Shown here: positions 12,362 to 23,980 of the stretch, piece after piece
Layout: every line of letters begins with the position of its first letter
Numbering within the stretch: the stretch's first letter is position 1
From: Nilaparvata lugens
Lineage: Eukaryota > Arthropoda > Insecta > Hemiptera > Delphacidae
Direction of reading: 5' to 3'
DNA length: 64,000 nt
Assembly (NCBI RefSeq): GCF_014356525.2
Contig: NC_052505.1
Coordinates: forward strand, 13,247,098 to 13,311,097
Notes under the pieces: model-generated
Seen by the model: the letters and a program-made list of their open reading frames with translations, nothing else
The model's database searches: none
What the model was told of the DNA's origin: nothing
Translations under genes and position numbers: made by a program

Positions 12362-13658
12362 ACTATAGAAATCTACTTAACACATTAATTAAGAAAGCTA
12401 AACTAGACTACTTTAAAACTAAAATGTCAACTTGTAAAGGGAACAACAAAAAGACGTGGCTCTGTATAGAGGAAATTTTAGATATAAAACGAAATAGAAA
12501 AGCTCCTGACATCGACCCTATAATATTAAATAATTATTTCTCGCAAGTAGGTAGAAGTTATGCAGAAAATCTGAATAATAGTTTGAACTCAAGTCACCCA
12601 GTACCAACTTTAGTTCCACATACTCAACATTTTCGAGATTCGTTTTTCATTTTCCCTACAAATTCCGATGAAGTTGCTGCCATGATAAATACATTAAAAA
12701 CTAATTCATCTCCTGGTATTGATAATATAAGCAATGTTTGTTTGAAAAATATATCAGAATACATATCTCAGCCTTTATCAATTTTGTTTAACAAATGTTT
12801 CGAAACAGGTCATTTTCCTTCACACTTTAAGGTTGCAAATATAATTCCACTATTTAAATCAGGTGAGAGACAAGCTCCTGAAAATTATCGCCCTATTAGT
12901 TTAATAAGTAACCTGTCTAAGATTTTTGAAAAATTGATGAAGGTACGTATGATGAAATATCTTCAAAGGCATAATTTAATAGCAGAAAATCATTTGGTTT
13001 TCAAGAGGGAAAATGCACTGAGGATGCAATATCAGAGCTGGTGAGGATTGTGACAAATAATTTTCAGATGAACAGAAGGACCTTGGCTGTCTATTTGGAC
13101 TTAGCCAAGGCCTTTGATACTATTCCTCACATCTTTCTCTTGAGAAAGTTGGAGGGTATAGGTTTTCGTGGCACAGTTTTGAAATTTTTTGAGAATTATT
13201 TGAAAGACAGATCACAAATTCTGACTATAGATGGAAAAACCAGTAAACTAAATTTAACTGAGTTCGGCCTTCCACAGGGAACGGTTCTGTCACCAATTCT
13301 ATTTCTCCTCTATATTAATGACCTATTGAGACTTGATATAGCTGGTTGTCATTCGATCTCTTTTGCTGATGACACGGCATTGGTCTTTACTGGTTCAAGC
13401 TGGGATGAAGCTAAGCGCTTGGCAGAGTCTGGTCTCACGCGTGTTAAATCATGGCTTGACCAACACATTCTTACACTGAATGCCAATAAGAGTGTATATA
13501 TGGTATTCTCACCAGCAGTGAGCTCTCTCCCCAGAGATATTCTGAATACTGGTATCAGAATACACTCTTCAATCTGTCTTGAACGGGAAAGATTGCGGAC
13601 TGGTGATGGAGATTGTGATTGTCACTCATTAAAAAACGTGAAAGAACTAAATATCTAG
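12362..13658 (+). pseudogene. LINE reverse transcriptase core (frameshifted)
   Basis: Two overlapping frames (about 12362-13044 and 13041-13658) together carry the RT core. The first gives a basic linker, then SSPGIDNISN, NIIPLFKSGE with ENYRPISLISNLSKIFEK. The second gives VYLDLAKAFDTIPH (motif A, catalytic Asp), GLPQGTVLSPILFLLYINDL (motif B), SFADDTALVF (motif C, FADD) and LTLNANKS (motif D). The junction is a small indel near 13000-13010: the expected FQEGKCTEDAI continuation is in the other frame. All catalytic residues are still present, so damage is limited to frameshifts. Confidence 0.92.
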
Positions 13659-14239
13659 GAGTCTTTGTAGACTCTCATCTTAAATGGAATGCACATATAA
13701 ATAACATGTGTAAGAAAATGAAACACATAATTCACAAATTCCATAGATTGAATGAGCTCAATGACCCAACTATAATAAAGATGGCTTATTCAGCATATGC
13801 CCAGTCCATATTGCAATATGGTATTAGGGTATGGGGTGGAGCATTGGACATCCATTTTAATAAAATCTCCGTAATTCAAAGATATATTTTGAAAGCTGCA
13901 CTTGGAAGACCAAGACGATATCCCAGCCATAGCCTTTTTGCAGAGTTCCCAGTTTTAACAGTGAGACAACTTTACGTGAAAAACTTAATTCTAGCCGTTC
14001 ATAAGTATAAAAATCTCTTTGAAACTAACATTCCGTCGTATAATTTCCGTTCATTATCTCATTACCGCATTCCTAGAACAAATTTAACAGTATGCCGCAG
14101 GCAGTTCATATACATGAGTAATAGATTGATGAATATTTTGCCAGACCAATTAATCTCAGATAGATTTAATAAATCAGCCATTAAAAATATAGAGAGATGG
14201 ATCAGAAGTAACAATGTTTTTCACCTCATGTACAGTTAG
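13619..14239 (+). pseudogene. LINE ORF C-terminal region after RT
   Basis: Following a third frameshift near 13640, the frame reads KYLGVFVDSHLKWNAHI (the RT-9/thumb-type motif typical of CR1/Jockey LINEs), then a helical stretch with YAQSILQYGIRVWGGA and RPRRYPSHSLF, and ends at 14239 with a stop. No RNase H signature is visible. The length of about 200 residues after motif D is normal for these LINEs. The following ~100 bp are 3' UTR and the ATT-rich tail. Confidence 0.88.
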
Positions 14240-14340
14240 AATCTACTTTATTAAAAAAAAAACTTTTTTCTTTGATATTATTTTCACTAAGTTCTATTTT
14301 TTTCAGATATTATATTACCACAATTATTATTATTATTTAA

Positions 14341-15407
14341 GTTATTCATTTAATATCGAAAACTAATTGAATAAGTCACTTGTGAATACCCTTTGATCTT
14401 TTGTTTATTCTCTCAGTCAATTATTTGATTTATCCATTCATCATATAATATGATCACATAATTATAAAATAATGATATGAAATGAAGGAAAAGGCTCAGC
14501 CCTCACTATTTTATTCCCTTGCTCTTTATTCCTAATGATTATCATCCTTAGTCAATTTCATCTTAGCATTCATATATAGATCGATATCATGCAAGGACCT
14601 CATACTATAATTTCTTGTTATTCTATCAGAAAAGCTGGAAAAATGATCACATTGCGTGAATTGAATAAAAGAATGGTGGACCAGAAATATTGAGATTCAT
14701 TCAACTTGAAAACCAGAAACCACTAACTAGTACAGTCACAGTTGATGGTGGTCGGAAATTGTTATCAGAAAGTCCATAAAAATAATTTTATTGCTCGCAA
14801 GAGTAATAAAGCGCAGGTATTAATCTAACGCCAAAAACGGGCCTCGTGCGAGCATGAAATTGTGCAAAGGGAACAGTTTCACTGGGCAGACATTAGTTCT
14901 GAAGTCGAGGTGTTGGTGGCATAGGGTGTGGAATAAAATTCGTCAATGGGAGAGAGTGAGAGGGGACCATTAGGCAACGCACCAACAGTGAAAGGGTCAG
15001 TGCGCCCCTGGGTATATTAGAAGAGATTGGAAACGTATAAATCACAGGCCAGTAACACTGTGTGGCAGTATTGGTGCGCTCATATGAACTCCAACACCAA
15101 ACGAAAATGAGTCTTTGAGAGGTGACAAAATCATTGTTATCCCTTTCAACCGTTGATTATCTTTAAGCCATGTCCCCAATCGGACTTATGTTCTGCTTAG
15201 CATTGAAAAATTTATTGAGATCTATTGAGAAGAATCAGATTATCTACTCTCAGTAGTTGTAAATGGGATTTGATTCGATAAGTTTCATAATATTATAATG
15301 AATGAAGTGAACTATTCCATCGCTCAGATTCAAAATGAGTGACTATCGTTTTAGTGTTACCGCTATCAATAACTGATTGAAAATCACTTCCTGCCGATTT
15401 AGTATCA
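14341..15407. repeat. 1.07-kb direct duplication, right copy (flanks LINE)
   Basis: Right partner of 9881-10951. It starts directly after the ATT-rich tail of the LINE and runs to GATTTAGTATCA, after which the sequence is unique. The arrangement (host copy, element, host copy, each junction abutting) has the layout of a target-site duplication, but of about 1.07 kb instead of the usual 5-20 bp. Confidence 0.93.
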
Positions 15408-16911
15408 TGAAAATGTAGACCATCTTCCTAATCAACATAATCTTTTTCATCAACGTTCAGAGACTATATTGTGGACGTCATACTCATTAATTTCCTTCAT
15501 AGAAATAGGTATCTCCAGCGAAAATATTCCAGTTCGGGAAAGGATCCCACATGTAGAGCTTGATCAGAGTATTCAACTCTGACAGAATAAAGTTGAGAAT
15601 TGGAGTCTAAAGAAGAAAGTAGAAGGTATAAGTACAGTTTTCTGTGTGTAAGTACAGTTCTAAAGTAAGGTACAGTTTTCGAACTCATACACATTTTTAT
15701 TGAGAGCTTCGAACGCGAGTAATATTTGATTTTGCTTGTTTCATTCGACACTTTTCCCAATACATCTCGTCTGTATGAAGGAAACTATTTCCTGTTTTAT
15801 GATTCGACTACCATGTCACTCTACTCAAATAAGTCTTATAATGCAGACTTCCTTTCAAAATAATAGAGTTTACCATGAGAATTTACTGTCTTCCTCAACT
15901 GTCTCATTCTATAAGAGTGAAGAGAGTTACCACAGAATGTAGGGAAACCTACACGCTACATAATAAGATGCGACTGGAAATAGAACCAGTTAACTTGAAC
16001 TAGTTAATTTCTTTTCAAATTGGAATTACTTATAATATTCTAAGGGTTATTTTCTTTCTGAAACCATTGAGAGAAAAACATAATTTATGACAACAAACTG
16101 GAACAATACACAATTCTGATTTCGGTAGAAGATCAGTCATAGAGACATCTCACATTTTTATTGATATTGTTACAATAATCCAATCAGATTGAGGCTTTTA
16201 TGGAAGATGCAAATTTACTGAGCTGTCCACATGGAAAATTAATCAAATTCAAATCGAATTGGTTTTTATTATCCATGATAACAGGGTACAAAAATTCAAA
16301 TCATACAACAACGCTACATCTTCTGCAACCAAATAATCATTAATAAAACTTACAGTTGAACTTAGATAATTAATCATAATAACTAGATCTAACTGTTAAA
16401 TATCGTAGTTACAGAAAATACATCAACATTATTTTCCCATAAACTTCATGAAAACTCTCCACAAAGCAAAGCCTTTAATGAGCAATCATCTTGACGATGA
16501 TTGGCTAACGTTGGATTGTTCCAGTACCTGCATCTATCAGATTATTGGGTATCAGATATTAATATTGGAGAAGATTGGAAGTTTTAAGGATTTAAAGTAT
16601 AAAAGATGTATAAATTTAGAGTTAAACTTGGATCTTCATTACACGATAATCAGGTATTTTGTTGATTTTTAATAGAAATGGAGACAGAGAAAAGAATCAG
16701 TCTGTGAAGTTTAACCAAATACACTCGGCTATTGTTTGAAGTTTTCGCCCAAGTTTCATTCTGGTTCTTAGTTCTTAGTATATTCTAAAGACACAGAAAT
16801 TTAGAAGAGGAAAACATTGGTCTGCTAGGCAATATTTCAACAAGTTTTAACAAGTTTCCCAGCAGATTATTAAGAGTGGGAGAAAGTTGTCTGATGGCGG
16901 GGAAGGTAATA

Positions 16912-16934
16912 AGAGAGAGAGAGAGAGACAGAGA
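16912..16934. repeat. GA microsatellite
   Basis: A run of GAGAGA repeats ending in GACAGAGAAAG; a shorter GA run is at 8418-8430. Confidence 0.85.
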
Positions 16935-17019
16935 AAGTGGTTACTCTATTCTATCTTGCTCTGTCCGTTCGGCGCCGGGTAATTGAGTTAACCAAGGACC
17001 GCACCTTTCTCCTTCTTCT

Positions 17020-17360
17020 TCTTGTTCTTTATCCGCCACGCCCCGGTTCTTTTGCCATTAGCAGCCTATCTGCCTCCGTGTCGAGTCATAGTTCTTCTTA
17101 TGGTTCATGAAATGTCCTAATGCTCCCAACTTCTTTCCCTGAATATACACATTCCGTCGCTTAGCTATTAACTCCGCGCCCTCCCTATAGCTCACACCGC
17201 CTGCTTTCCGCTGAACTGCAACCCGCAAAACAAGCCCGACCACCATGCTGCAAGTTTTTCTTGCTCTGTCAGGATTCGTCTCCCCCCTCTCTATTATAAC
17301 TCCCACCCCTGCCCCACTCATCCAACGACGGTTAGCGCCTCTCATTACCGTTTAATACGG
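17020..17360. other. GC-richer island with 95-codon minus frame
   Basis: A sudden rise in GC (CGCCACGCCCCGG, CTCCGCGCCCTCCC) with an open minus-strand frame (17058-17345, starting MRGANRRWMSGAGVGVI). No domain recognised, no clear splice sites. It is not similar by eye to the island at 2.0 kb. Could be an exon, promoter-type CpG-containing DNA, or an insertion. Confidence 0.3.
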
Positions 17361-19085
17361 TGGAGAGCTTCGCGACTAATTTCTGCCTCATACTTTATGG
17401 AGGCGAAGCACCGTTGAATATGAATAATCAGCTTTCCTACCCGACTCACTAATTGAACCGCCGAAATTGTGCACAGTAATATTCTCGCACCATCAATAGA
17501 ATGATACCACAACATACTAGTATATATAGCACACTTGAAATTCTATGTGTCGGCTTCAAATTGGAGGTGTATAGAAAATTACTGCTAAGCTTCCCACTAG
17601 TACCAGTTGGAGTTTCCTTTTCTACATGCAAACTTCCTCTGGTTGTCACTCTGGCAACGGCCAATTATTTAATCATTTTCTTCTTGCAGCTTATATTCTC
17701 GAAAGAGCTGTCATGAATAAGGAAACTCAATATAAAAAAAATCTTCAAACTCTTAGCATTCACATTGATTTACATTGACTTTTATTTTTTTGCAGCCTCG
17801 ACATAAAATTATAGAATAAGGGAGAATAGAACAACTTGTACCCATGTTAGAATGTTGTTCTCATTCAATGAGAGCAATGATAAGACAATTAATAGTTCCA
17901 TTATGATTCCAATTGATTGCTGAGAAAATTATCTCTAATTAAAGATTTCCAATCAGATATTCAAATAGAGATTGGAATATTCTAATGTTAAATGTGTAAT
18001 GTTGAAAGAAAATCCAATCACAGTAATACGAATAAAGTCAGTGGAAGAAATTCAGAGGCTAGAGATAACTTCAAGTCAAAGATGATAGCTCGAGTCAAAT
18101 CTTATTTACTATACATTTCAAAAATGTCATTTTTCTGTTTGTTCATAATTAATTCCGTCCTGCTGATTGAAATTTCAACTCGGCTGAAATACTGATTGGA
18201 GCCTGAATACAAAATATCAACAATCAATCATAAAGTTCTACGATCAGTCAATGAAAACTTGACGATTCGAGACGTGAGTATGCAATAATAATGGTGATGT
18301 GGTATTGTAAATCCCCTCTCATTGATGCGAAATCACGTTGAATTAAGATGGATGTATGACTGAAGCCAGGTAAGTGTGGGTGAAATGGCAGGCAGGAGGA
18401 ATAAGCCTACGCTGAAACACCAATCGTACCCGGCGGAGCTGAGTGAGTTATTGAGTTAACAGGCTCTTCTACTCCGATGAATAAATCAGTTGGACAGCCC
18501 TGATACTTCAAGCACTGGGTCAACCAGGACCAGGTCTCCGTACATGCGCGTACGTGTGCTGGTCTGGCTCATACATGTTTTACCCTTTTTCTGGTCAGTT
18601 GGCTCTTCCAAAGAAAGCAATTCAGCTGAAAACAGGCTTCATCTTTCTGTTGACTAGCTCTATTGAATTCCTTCATATTCTTAGGCAGCAGTTGAATGGA
18701 GCAAAAAGTCTTGTTTAACGTACAATACTTTCATGAAGACAGTCTCATTCTCCCACAATCTCAGCTCATTCAATTACAAACAAGGAATCGAGGGACTTCT
18801 CAGTCTATTAACACACATCGCAAGAGTCAAAGTTTGTTCAGAACATTATTTTGTGATGTGATACTTTAAGGAAGATATGAATTTATTTCAGAATGAAATA
18901 GAGAATTTCTTCTCTGAAAACTTCCCATATTATTTTTTGTAAAATCAAATCCTTAACCATCAGTCTGAATGCATTAGTAAGGTCAGCCATTGTCATGATA
19001 GATGTCAATTCATTCAGTGCAACAATTGTATCAAGAATTTTTTTTGGCCTGGTTGCAAAAGCTTGTTGAATTTTAATCATGATGG

Positions 19086-19138
19086 AATGCCACGAGAATC
19101 AATCAGAGAAGGCTTTTTCGATTGGTTCTCATGGCATT
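19086..19138. mobile_element. 53-bp hairpin, core of a MITE
   Basis: AATGCCACGAGAATCAATC (19086-19104) pairs with 19120-19138 over 19 positions with a single mismatch and one G-T pair, around a 15-nt loop. Its left arm plus loop matches the CACGAGAATCAATCAGA blocks at 30460 and 32830. The full-length relative has GGCCCGGTTGCACA-type ends in hemipteran genomes (recalled, not checked here). Confidence 0.6.
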
Positions 19139-20056
19139 TAATCACAGGTAAAATTCGATAGGCTCTTGTGGAACTTGGACTTAGTGTTTCAGATGTTAAT
19201 TATTCATTGATTCAATATGTGTAGTTCAATAAACTTTGTCACTGTGATTGAAGCATAATAATTTGATAGATCTTTGTATTCATAAGTGTACCATTTCAGT
19301 AACTATCTCTGAATTCTATTAATTTTCTATTTAAGAGATGAATCATTGTTCACTAGCTTTAAATTTTACACATAGTTCACATTTTCAAATTTGAAATGTT
19401 GTTAAAGCAGAGTTTTATCAACAACAATTCACCTCGTAATTTGAGATCTCAGTCCATAGTAGAAGCGGTCAGCAATAACAGCGATGACGAAAATATCATG
19501 TTATTCATCTCTCGATTAGCTATGAGTATGTTGTGAGAGCCCGTGAACCATAACAATGATAATGTTAATCAACCTATAATTGATAATTAATCCTCTCAAT
19601 CGCTGCCTAATCCTGCGAAATTGGTTGGGACCACCAATCAAAATTATATTTCCACGTTGCAGTGTCGTGGGAACAACTTGAACATTCATCCCCACATCCA
19701 TACATTCATAACTCCACCATTGAATAAAACCTGTCAACGATTAATTTTCAATTTTATACCATTCAACTTGATAAAAAATATGTGGATGGATTTTGAAATC
19801 TGGGAGAGATGTACAAATAATGCTGAAAATGGCTATTTCATTTATTCAATCATACAATCAAGCACATAATCGAATCAATGATTGGGAGAAAATCAATAGC
19901 CGAAATCTAAAACTGCTTTTCTCAAAAATGCTGATGGTAGTCCACAGTTCAAATGAGGCTATGTTATCAGTTACTATCTTACTAGATTATCGATTCTCTT
20001 TTTCCCCCTGCAACACTATGGTCCCTGCAGGCAATAATAGTATTGTCAACTATATA

Positions 20057-20165
20057 GTACTATTCATTCATTCATTCATTCATTTATTGTATAAAACACT
20101 ATAATCATAATACTATAAGGACATTGGAGGAGAATCTAGGCTGAGCCTGTACTATTTCTCTCCAA
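20057..20165 (-). mobile_element. Probable LINE/SINE 3' end with GAAT-repeat tail
   Basis: ATTC repeated five times (20064-20083) precedes ATTTATTGTATAAAACACT. On the minus strand this is an AATAAAT signal followed by a GAAT repeat tail. The nearby AGGCTGAGCC..ACTATTT resembles the block near 10052 and 14493. Confidence 0.45.
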
Positions 20166-20783
20166 AAATTTTGATAAAATGTTAATGTTGTCCAAAAGTT
20201 AAGGTTATTTGTAATCAAACACTGCTTCGTCACTTGATTTTCGGTCCAGGAATATTTATTTGAAAATTTTGAAGGTTGATGTTATACTCTAAATGAATCA
20301 CAAAATGTATCACAATAAATTAAAAACGTTATAAATATTGCACTTATTTGAAAAATTTGAATACAAAATCAAAAACCTACTCACAAAAAACTACTATGAT
20401 GTGAATACATTAAAAATCAATGAATGGAGGTAGTGAACCACAAGAAATTCATGAAATGGGACTGCTTCAGTCATTTAACATTCTATTGTAAAAATTCACC
20501 CAAACCTCTTCTATCATGTTCACAATCATTCTCTAGAAGAATAAGCTAAAAAGACACTTAATAGGACTGAAGACCCATTTAAGGTTCGTTTATGTACTAA
20601 AACTATAAACTCAACTATACAATATTCAAACAATATCTCAAATTACAAATTAAAATTATGGTGATTTTTTGACAATATCTCAAGTCTCTGAAATTTTACA
20701 ATTTAACTTGAACTGCACTATACAGTATTACGTTAACATTTTAAAAATTAATTCTAACAATACATTATTTATTTTTTCCAGAT

Positions 20784-21168
20784 GCGAAACTTGAAAGGAT
20801 GAGACCGGAGATGGACAATCAGAAGATGACTGGATCATATCCAATAAAAAATTCACTTCTTTTGCTTCGTAATATGAAAGAACAGTTCTGTGATTATTCT
20901 AATTACTAAATACCATAACCATTTCCATCAGTAATAATAAAGACTTTCAAGCTAGAAATAGGTTACATAAATCTCAATATGGAAGTGAGATTAAAATGCT
21001 CTCAGAGGTGGCACTTTCCTAGTAACTTTCATCCAAACATTGTGCCAACTTTATTTGGAAGTATGCTTCCATTAATAGTTATATTCCTCATTGCCAATTC
21101 CGATAACATCGATTCAGTAGCAGCATCAGCACAAGTATCATGGACGCCTATCCACTTGGACAGTAGCA
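20784..21168 (+). CDS. Candidate first coding exon (5' UTR plus signal/anchor peptide)
   Basis: The coding part starts at the ATG at 20979 and reads 63 codons plus one base to 21168, where a consensus donor GTAAGT follows. Residues about 24-40 form a hydrophobic segment (LFGSMLPLIVIFLIANS) after a 23-residue polar start, fitting a signal anchor or long signal peptide; the rest is polar. A polypyrimidine tract and CAG at about 20776-20783 could be the acceptor of a 5' leader exon beginning at 20784, which would carry a short upstream frame opening at 20784 and stopping after six codons. The donor phase (one base of a codon) matches the acceptor of the Cys-rich exon at 56563, so the two may belong to one gene. 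I do not recognise the protein. Seen: frame, hydrophobic run, splice-like sites. Inferred: that it is transcribed and joined to 56563. Confidence 0.4.
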
Positions 21169-21791
21169 GTAAGTAGTTTTCATTGTATCTCACAAATATT
21201 AGCTTAATAAATAAATTATTAGAATATTCCATTTCATTTCTCAGCCGTATGATGCTCAAATATTTGATCAATATGTAACAGAATATGGAGCACCATCAAT
21301 TGAATCAGAAAATTATAACGATGGAGAGAGAATCTCTCCTCAGAATCCATTATTCCTTTTCCAAGATAGACGAAGCTACAGTATTCAAGAAGAACTTTCT
21401 ACAATAATAATTACAGTATCATCAACTACTATTACTATTGTTATGACTTGTGAACAAACTCATCCTGGATGGTTGGATTATATAGCGGAATGCCAGACAA
21501 AAAGGAAACTATTGCTTCAAAGTTCGCGATAGGTACTTCTTAAAGGGATTTCTGCTCTTGTGAAGCTTTGCAGTCAATTTCTCATATTGAGACAAGTATA
21601 CCTTTCAGTATAAGGAATAATTGAGTATTCTATTAAACACGAGTGAAGTTGATTAGAATAAGACAAGTTGAGAGAGTTGATTGATGCCACACTTCTCACT
21701 GGGTTAGTACTACCCTTAGTGCAACATAAGGTAGTACTATCATCATTTTTTTTGTGTAGTTGAGAAGTTGATATTGTGGTAGTTATTCATA

Positions 21792-22163
21792 TTGAATGAA
21801 AAAGACTAAGAAATTGTCAAAAACCACAGATTCATTGATACTTAGAAAGACCGGTTTTGGTTATTACACCATTGTCAATTTCTGCTAAACTAAAACTGAA
21901 TACAAGAGCAGCAGAATTTATACTAGTAGGCGAGTACTGCTATTGGTCAAGGGCATGAACGCCTGCCATTGGCCCAGCTGGACAGTCTCCTCCCACTCAA
22001 TGGTGTGACAAAATGGCGGCTTCGCCTACTAGTATAAATTCTGCTGCTCTTGTATTTAGTTTTAGTTTAGCAGAGATTGACAATGGTGTAATAACCGAAA
22101 CCGGTCTTTCTAAGTATCAATAAATCTGTGGTTTTTGACAATTTCTTAGTTTTTTTCATTCAA
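21792..22163. mobile_element. Foldback MITE, 142-bp arms, 88-bp spacer
   Basis: Arms 21792-21933 and 22022-22163 are inverted copies of each other with only a few mismatches, starting TTGAATGAAAAAGACTAAG on one side and ending CTTAGTTTTTTTCATTCAA on the other. Each arm carries CAATGGTGTAATAACCGAAACCGG or its complement. No ORF is present, so it needs an external transposase or arises by another mechanism. Related halves are at 611-735 and 38411-38545. No clear target duplication was identified. Confidence 0.88.
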
Positions 22164-22254
22164 CACTATTATCCTATTGAACGAACGATTTCTAGAATTC
22201 GATAACTTTAATAAGACGTCAGATATCCAATAAGCTTATGTAAAGAATATGGAA

Positions 22255-23250
22255 TAGTATATTTCGCACCTAGGGCCGAAAATGAGACTTTTCTGGCTCG
22301 AAATCGGTTTTCAAGTCCGAGGCCGTAGGCCGAGGACTAGAAAAGATTGAGAGCCGGAAAAACATTTTTGCCCATGGTGAGAACGTTATTTTTCGCCACA
22401 CAGAAAAATAAACAATATATATATGAAAATAATTTATTGTCTATTATAAGCACTTCCGAAAGCAAAAGTGGAAGGTCATAGCTCTAGCAAATCTGAGGTA
22501 ATCTGAATATCAGGAAATTGTCCAAGTATTTTTATTTTTTATTCTGATTTGTCTAAATAACCTAAAAGATTATGTTCAATTATGTAAGAGGTTGAGTTTA
22601 AACTTTTTATTCTTCCAAATGACAATAAGATGATATTATTATAAATGTTTCAATTATTGAATGATAAACACAAATAATGAAAAGTTTTTGATCAGCTGTT
22701 TTAGCGCACTTGAAATTTGGCCAATCTGAATGTCAATGGAAGTTTAGGTTAGAAGTTCTATCCTACTCTGAAAATCAAATTATTTTAATAGTTTATAATA
22801 ATATATATCTTATCTGTATTTTATTCATCCAAATAGAATGATAGTATATTATTGCAGAATACTTTATTGAATTCTAGAAGCATAAAATGATTCCGTTTAT
22901 CCACTATGTTCCGTGATAAACACAGTACTAGGAGGTTTGAGGTTAGATTCTATTATACTCTGAAAATTGAATTTGAATAGTTTATAATATCTCATTTGTA
23001 TTTCATTCATCCAAATAAAATGATAGTATCTTATTGCAAAATACTTTATTCAATTCTAGAAGCAATAACTTATTCCGTTTCATAAACTATTTTGTAAACA
23101 CGTTCACATCAAATCAGAATCAGCTGACTTCAAGGTTATTTTACAGCCCTAGGGCCGTAAAAATTTTACCGGCCTGGCCAGAAAACAATCACTTTCGGCC
23201 TCCATATGACGCACGTAAACCAGCTCATTACATCCAAGTGGGGCGAAAAA
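22255..23250. mobile_element. Interspersed repeat with CTAGGGCCGNAAA ends and internal duplication
   Basis: Starts near ATTTCGCACCTAGGGCCGAAAATG and ends near ACAGCCCTAGGGCCGTAAAAA and the GC-rich tail to about 23250. Inside, 22744-22920 and 22937-23110 are two diverged copies of one ~175-bp unit (both contain TTCATCCAAATA, ATGATAGTAT, ATTGCA and TTCTAGAAGCA). No coding sequence. The composition change at both ends against AT-rich flanks suggests an insertion. Confidence 0.5.
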
Positions 23251-23559
23251 GTTTTTAAATGTTTTACATTGGAAATATCAGTTTAGAATTTGAATAAGTA
23301 ATTGTGACTTAAGGATATAAAATACTTTCTGTATGAAATAATTAATAGAATGGGATAAAGTGCGGTAATGAGATCTCTGTAGATAATATAATGAGCAATA
23401 TTCAACGAGATAAGGCAAGAAATGTTAAACTTATACATAAGATTTATGATTGACATTGAAAGTCTTCAAAGATGGAAGTTGTAACTCGTCTTCTGAGGAT
23501 TTTTCTCTACTATTCCTGCAGAATTAAACCGTTAATCCCCAATATACTACTAGTAGTTC

Positions 23560-23980
23560 TGTGAATAGTAGACCTCACGCAGTATTCTCATCCACAAGTA
23601 CCTGATTGAAACTATAGACCTTATGGAAATTCAGCAATAGACTGGCTTCTCCACACATCTGTGTAATCACTTGTCAGCTGATTTATGATGAATAATTCTA
23701 TAGTCTGATTTTTACTCTAATATTGGCGTATGAAGGAGGCTCCTTTTTCCTTTTATATTATCCTTGAATGCAAAATTTATAAAAAAAACCTTGTATATAC
23801 GTCGACGCGCAATTAAAAAAGGAACATACCTGTCAAATTTCATGAAAATCTATTACCGCGTTTCGCCGTAAATGCGCAACTTATAAACATTTAAACATTC
23901 AAACATTTGAACATTCAAACATTTGAACATTCAAACATTTGAACATTCAAACATTTGAACATTCAAACATTTAAACATTA
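23560..23980. repeat. Interspersed repeat ending in a 16-bp minisatellite
   Basis: A moderately complex stretch passes into a run of the 16-bp unit TTCAAACATTTGAACA from about 23890 to 23975 (about five copies). The unit contains the palindrome TTCAAAcaTTTGAA, so the array can form many alternative hairpins. Minisatellite tails of this kind often mark the end of a non-autonomous element. Confidence 0.55.

Larger units (their letters stand above)
10952..14340 (+). mobile_element. Non-LTR retrotransposon copy (APE + RT, CR1/Jockey-like), decayed
   Basis: The insert between two copies of flanking DNA contains an apurinic endonuclease remnant followed by a full set of LINE reverse-transcriptase motifs, all on the + strand. 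The 3' end is an ATT-repeat tail (about 14320-14340) after a short 3' UTR. The 5' end of the endonuclease is missing, and the ORF is broken by at least three frameshifts (about 12321-12362, 13000-13041 and 13640). The first ~400 bp (10952-11330) look like the 3' end of another element in reverse orientation. Motif style (YRPISL, DLAKAFDTI, GLPQGTVLSP, FADDTALV) fits the CR1/Jockey superfamily; the clade (for example Daphne or Jockey) cannot be fixed by eye. Confidence 0.9.
15408..20783. other. No gene supported apart from listed small features
   Basis: 5.4 kb of AT-rich sequence upstream of the candidate first exon. It holds the GA microsatellite, the GC island at 17.0 kb, the MITE hairpin at 19.09 kb and a LINE 3' tail at 20.06 kb. 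A 5' UTR exon or promoter of the candidate gene may lie here but was not identified. Confidence 0.5.

Noticed and set aside
9881..15407. Reading the 1.07-kb direct repeats as LTRs of an LTR retrotransposon
   Set aside because: The enclosed polymerase is of LINE type with an AP endonuclease and no integrase or protease, and the repeats show no LTR termini.
22071..22115. Calling a canonical hammerhead ribozyme
   Set aside because: The CUGANGA core is absent (TTGACAAT, with an extra base and A at the G8 position), so only a hammerhead-like geometry is claimed.
23886..23980. CRISPR-like regular repeats
   Set aside because: Units are contiguous with no spacers, and the genome is eukaryotic.
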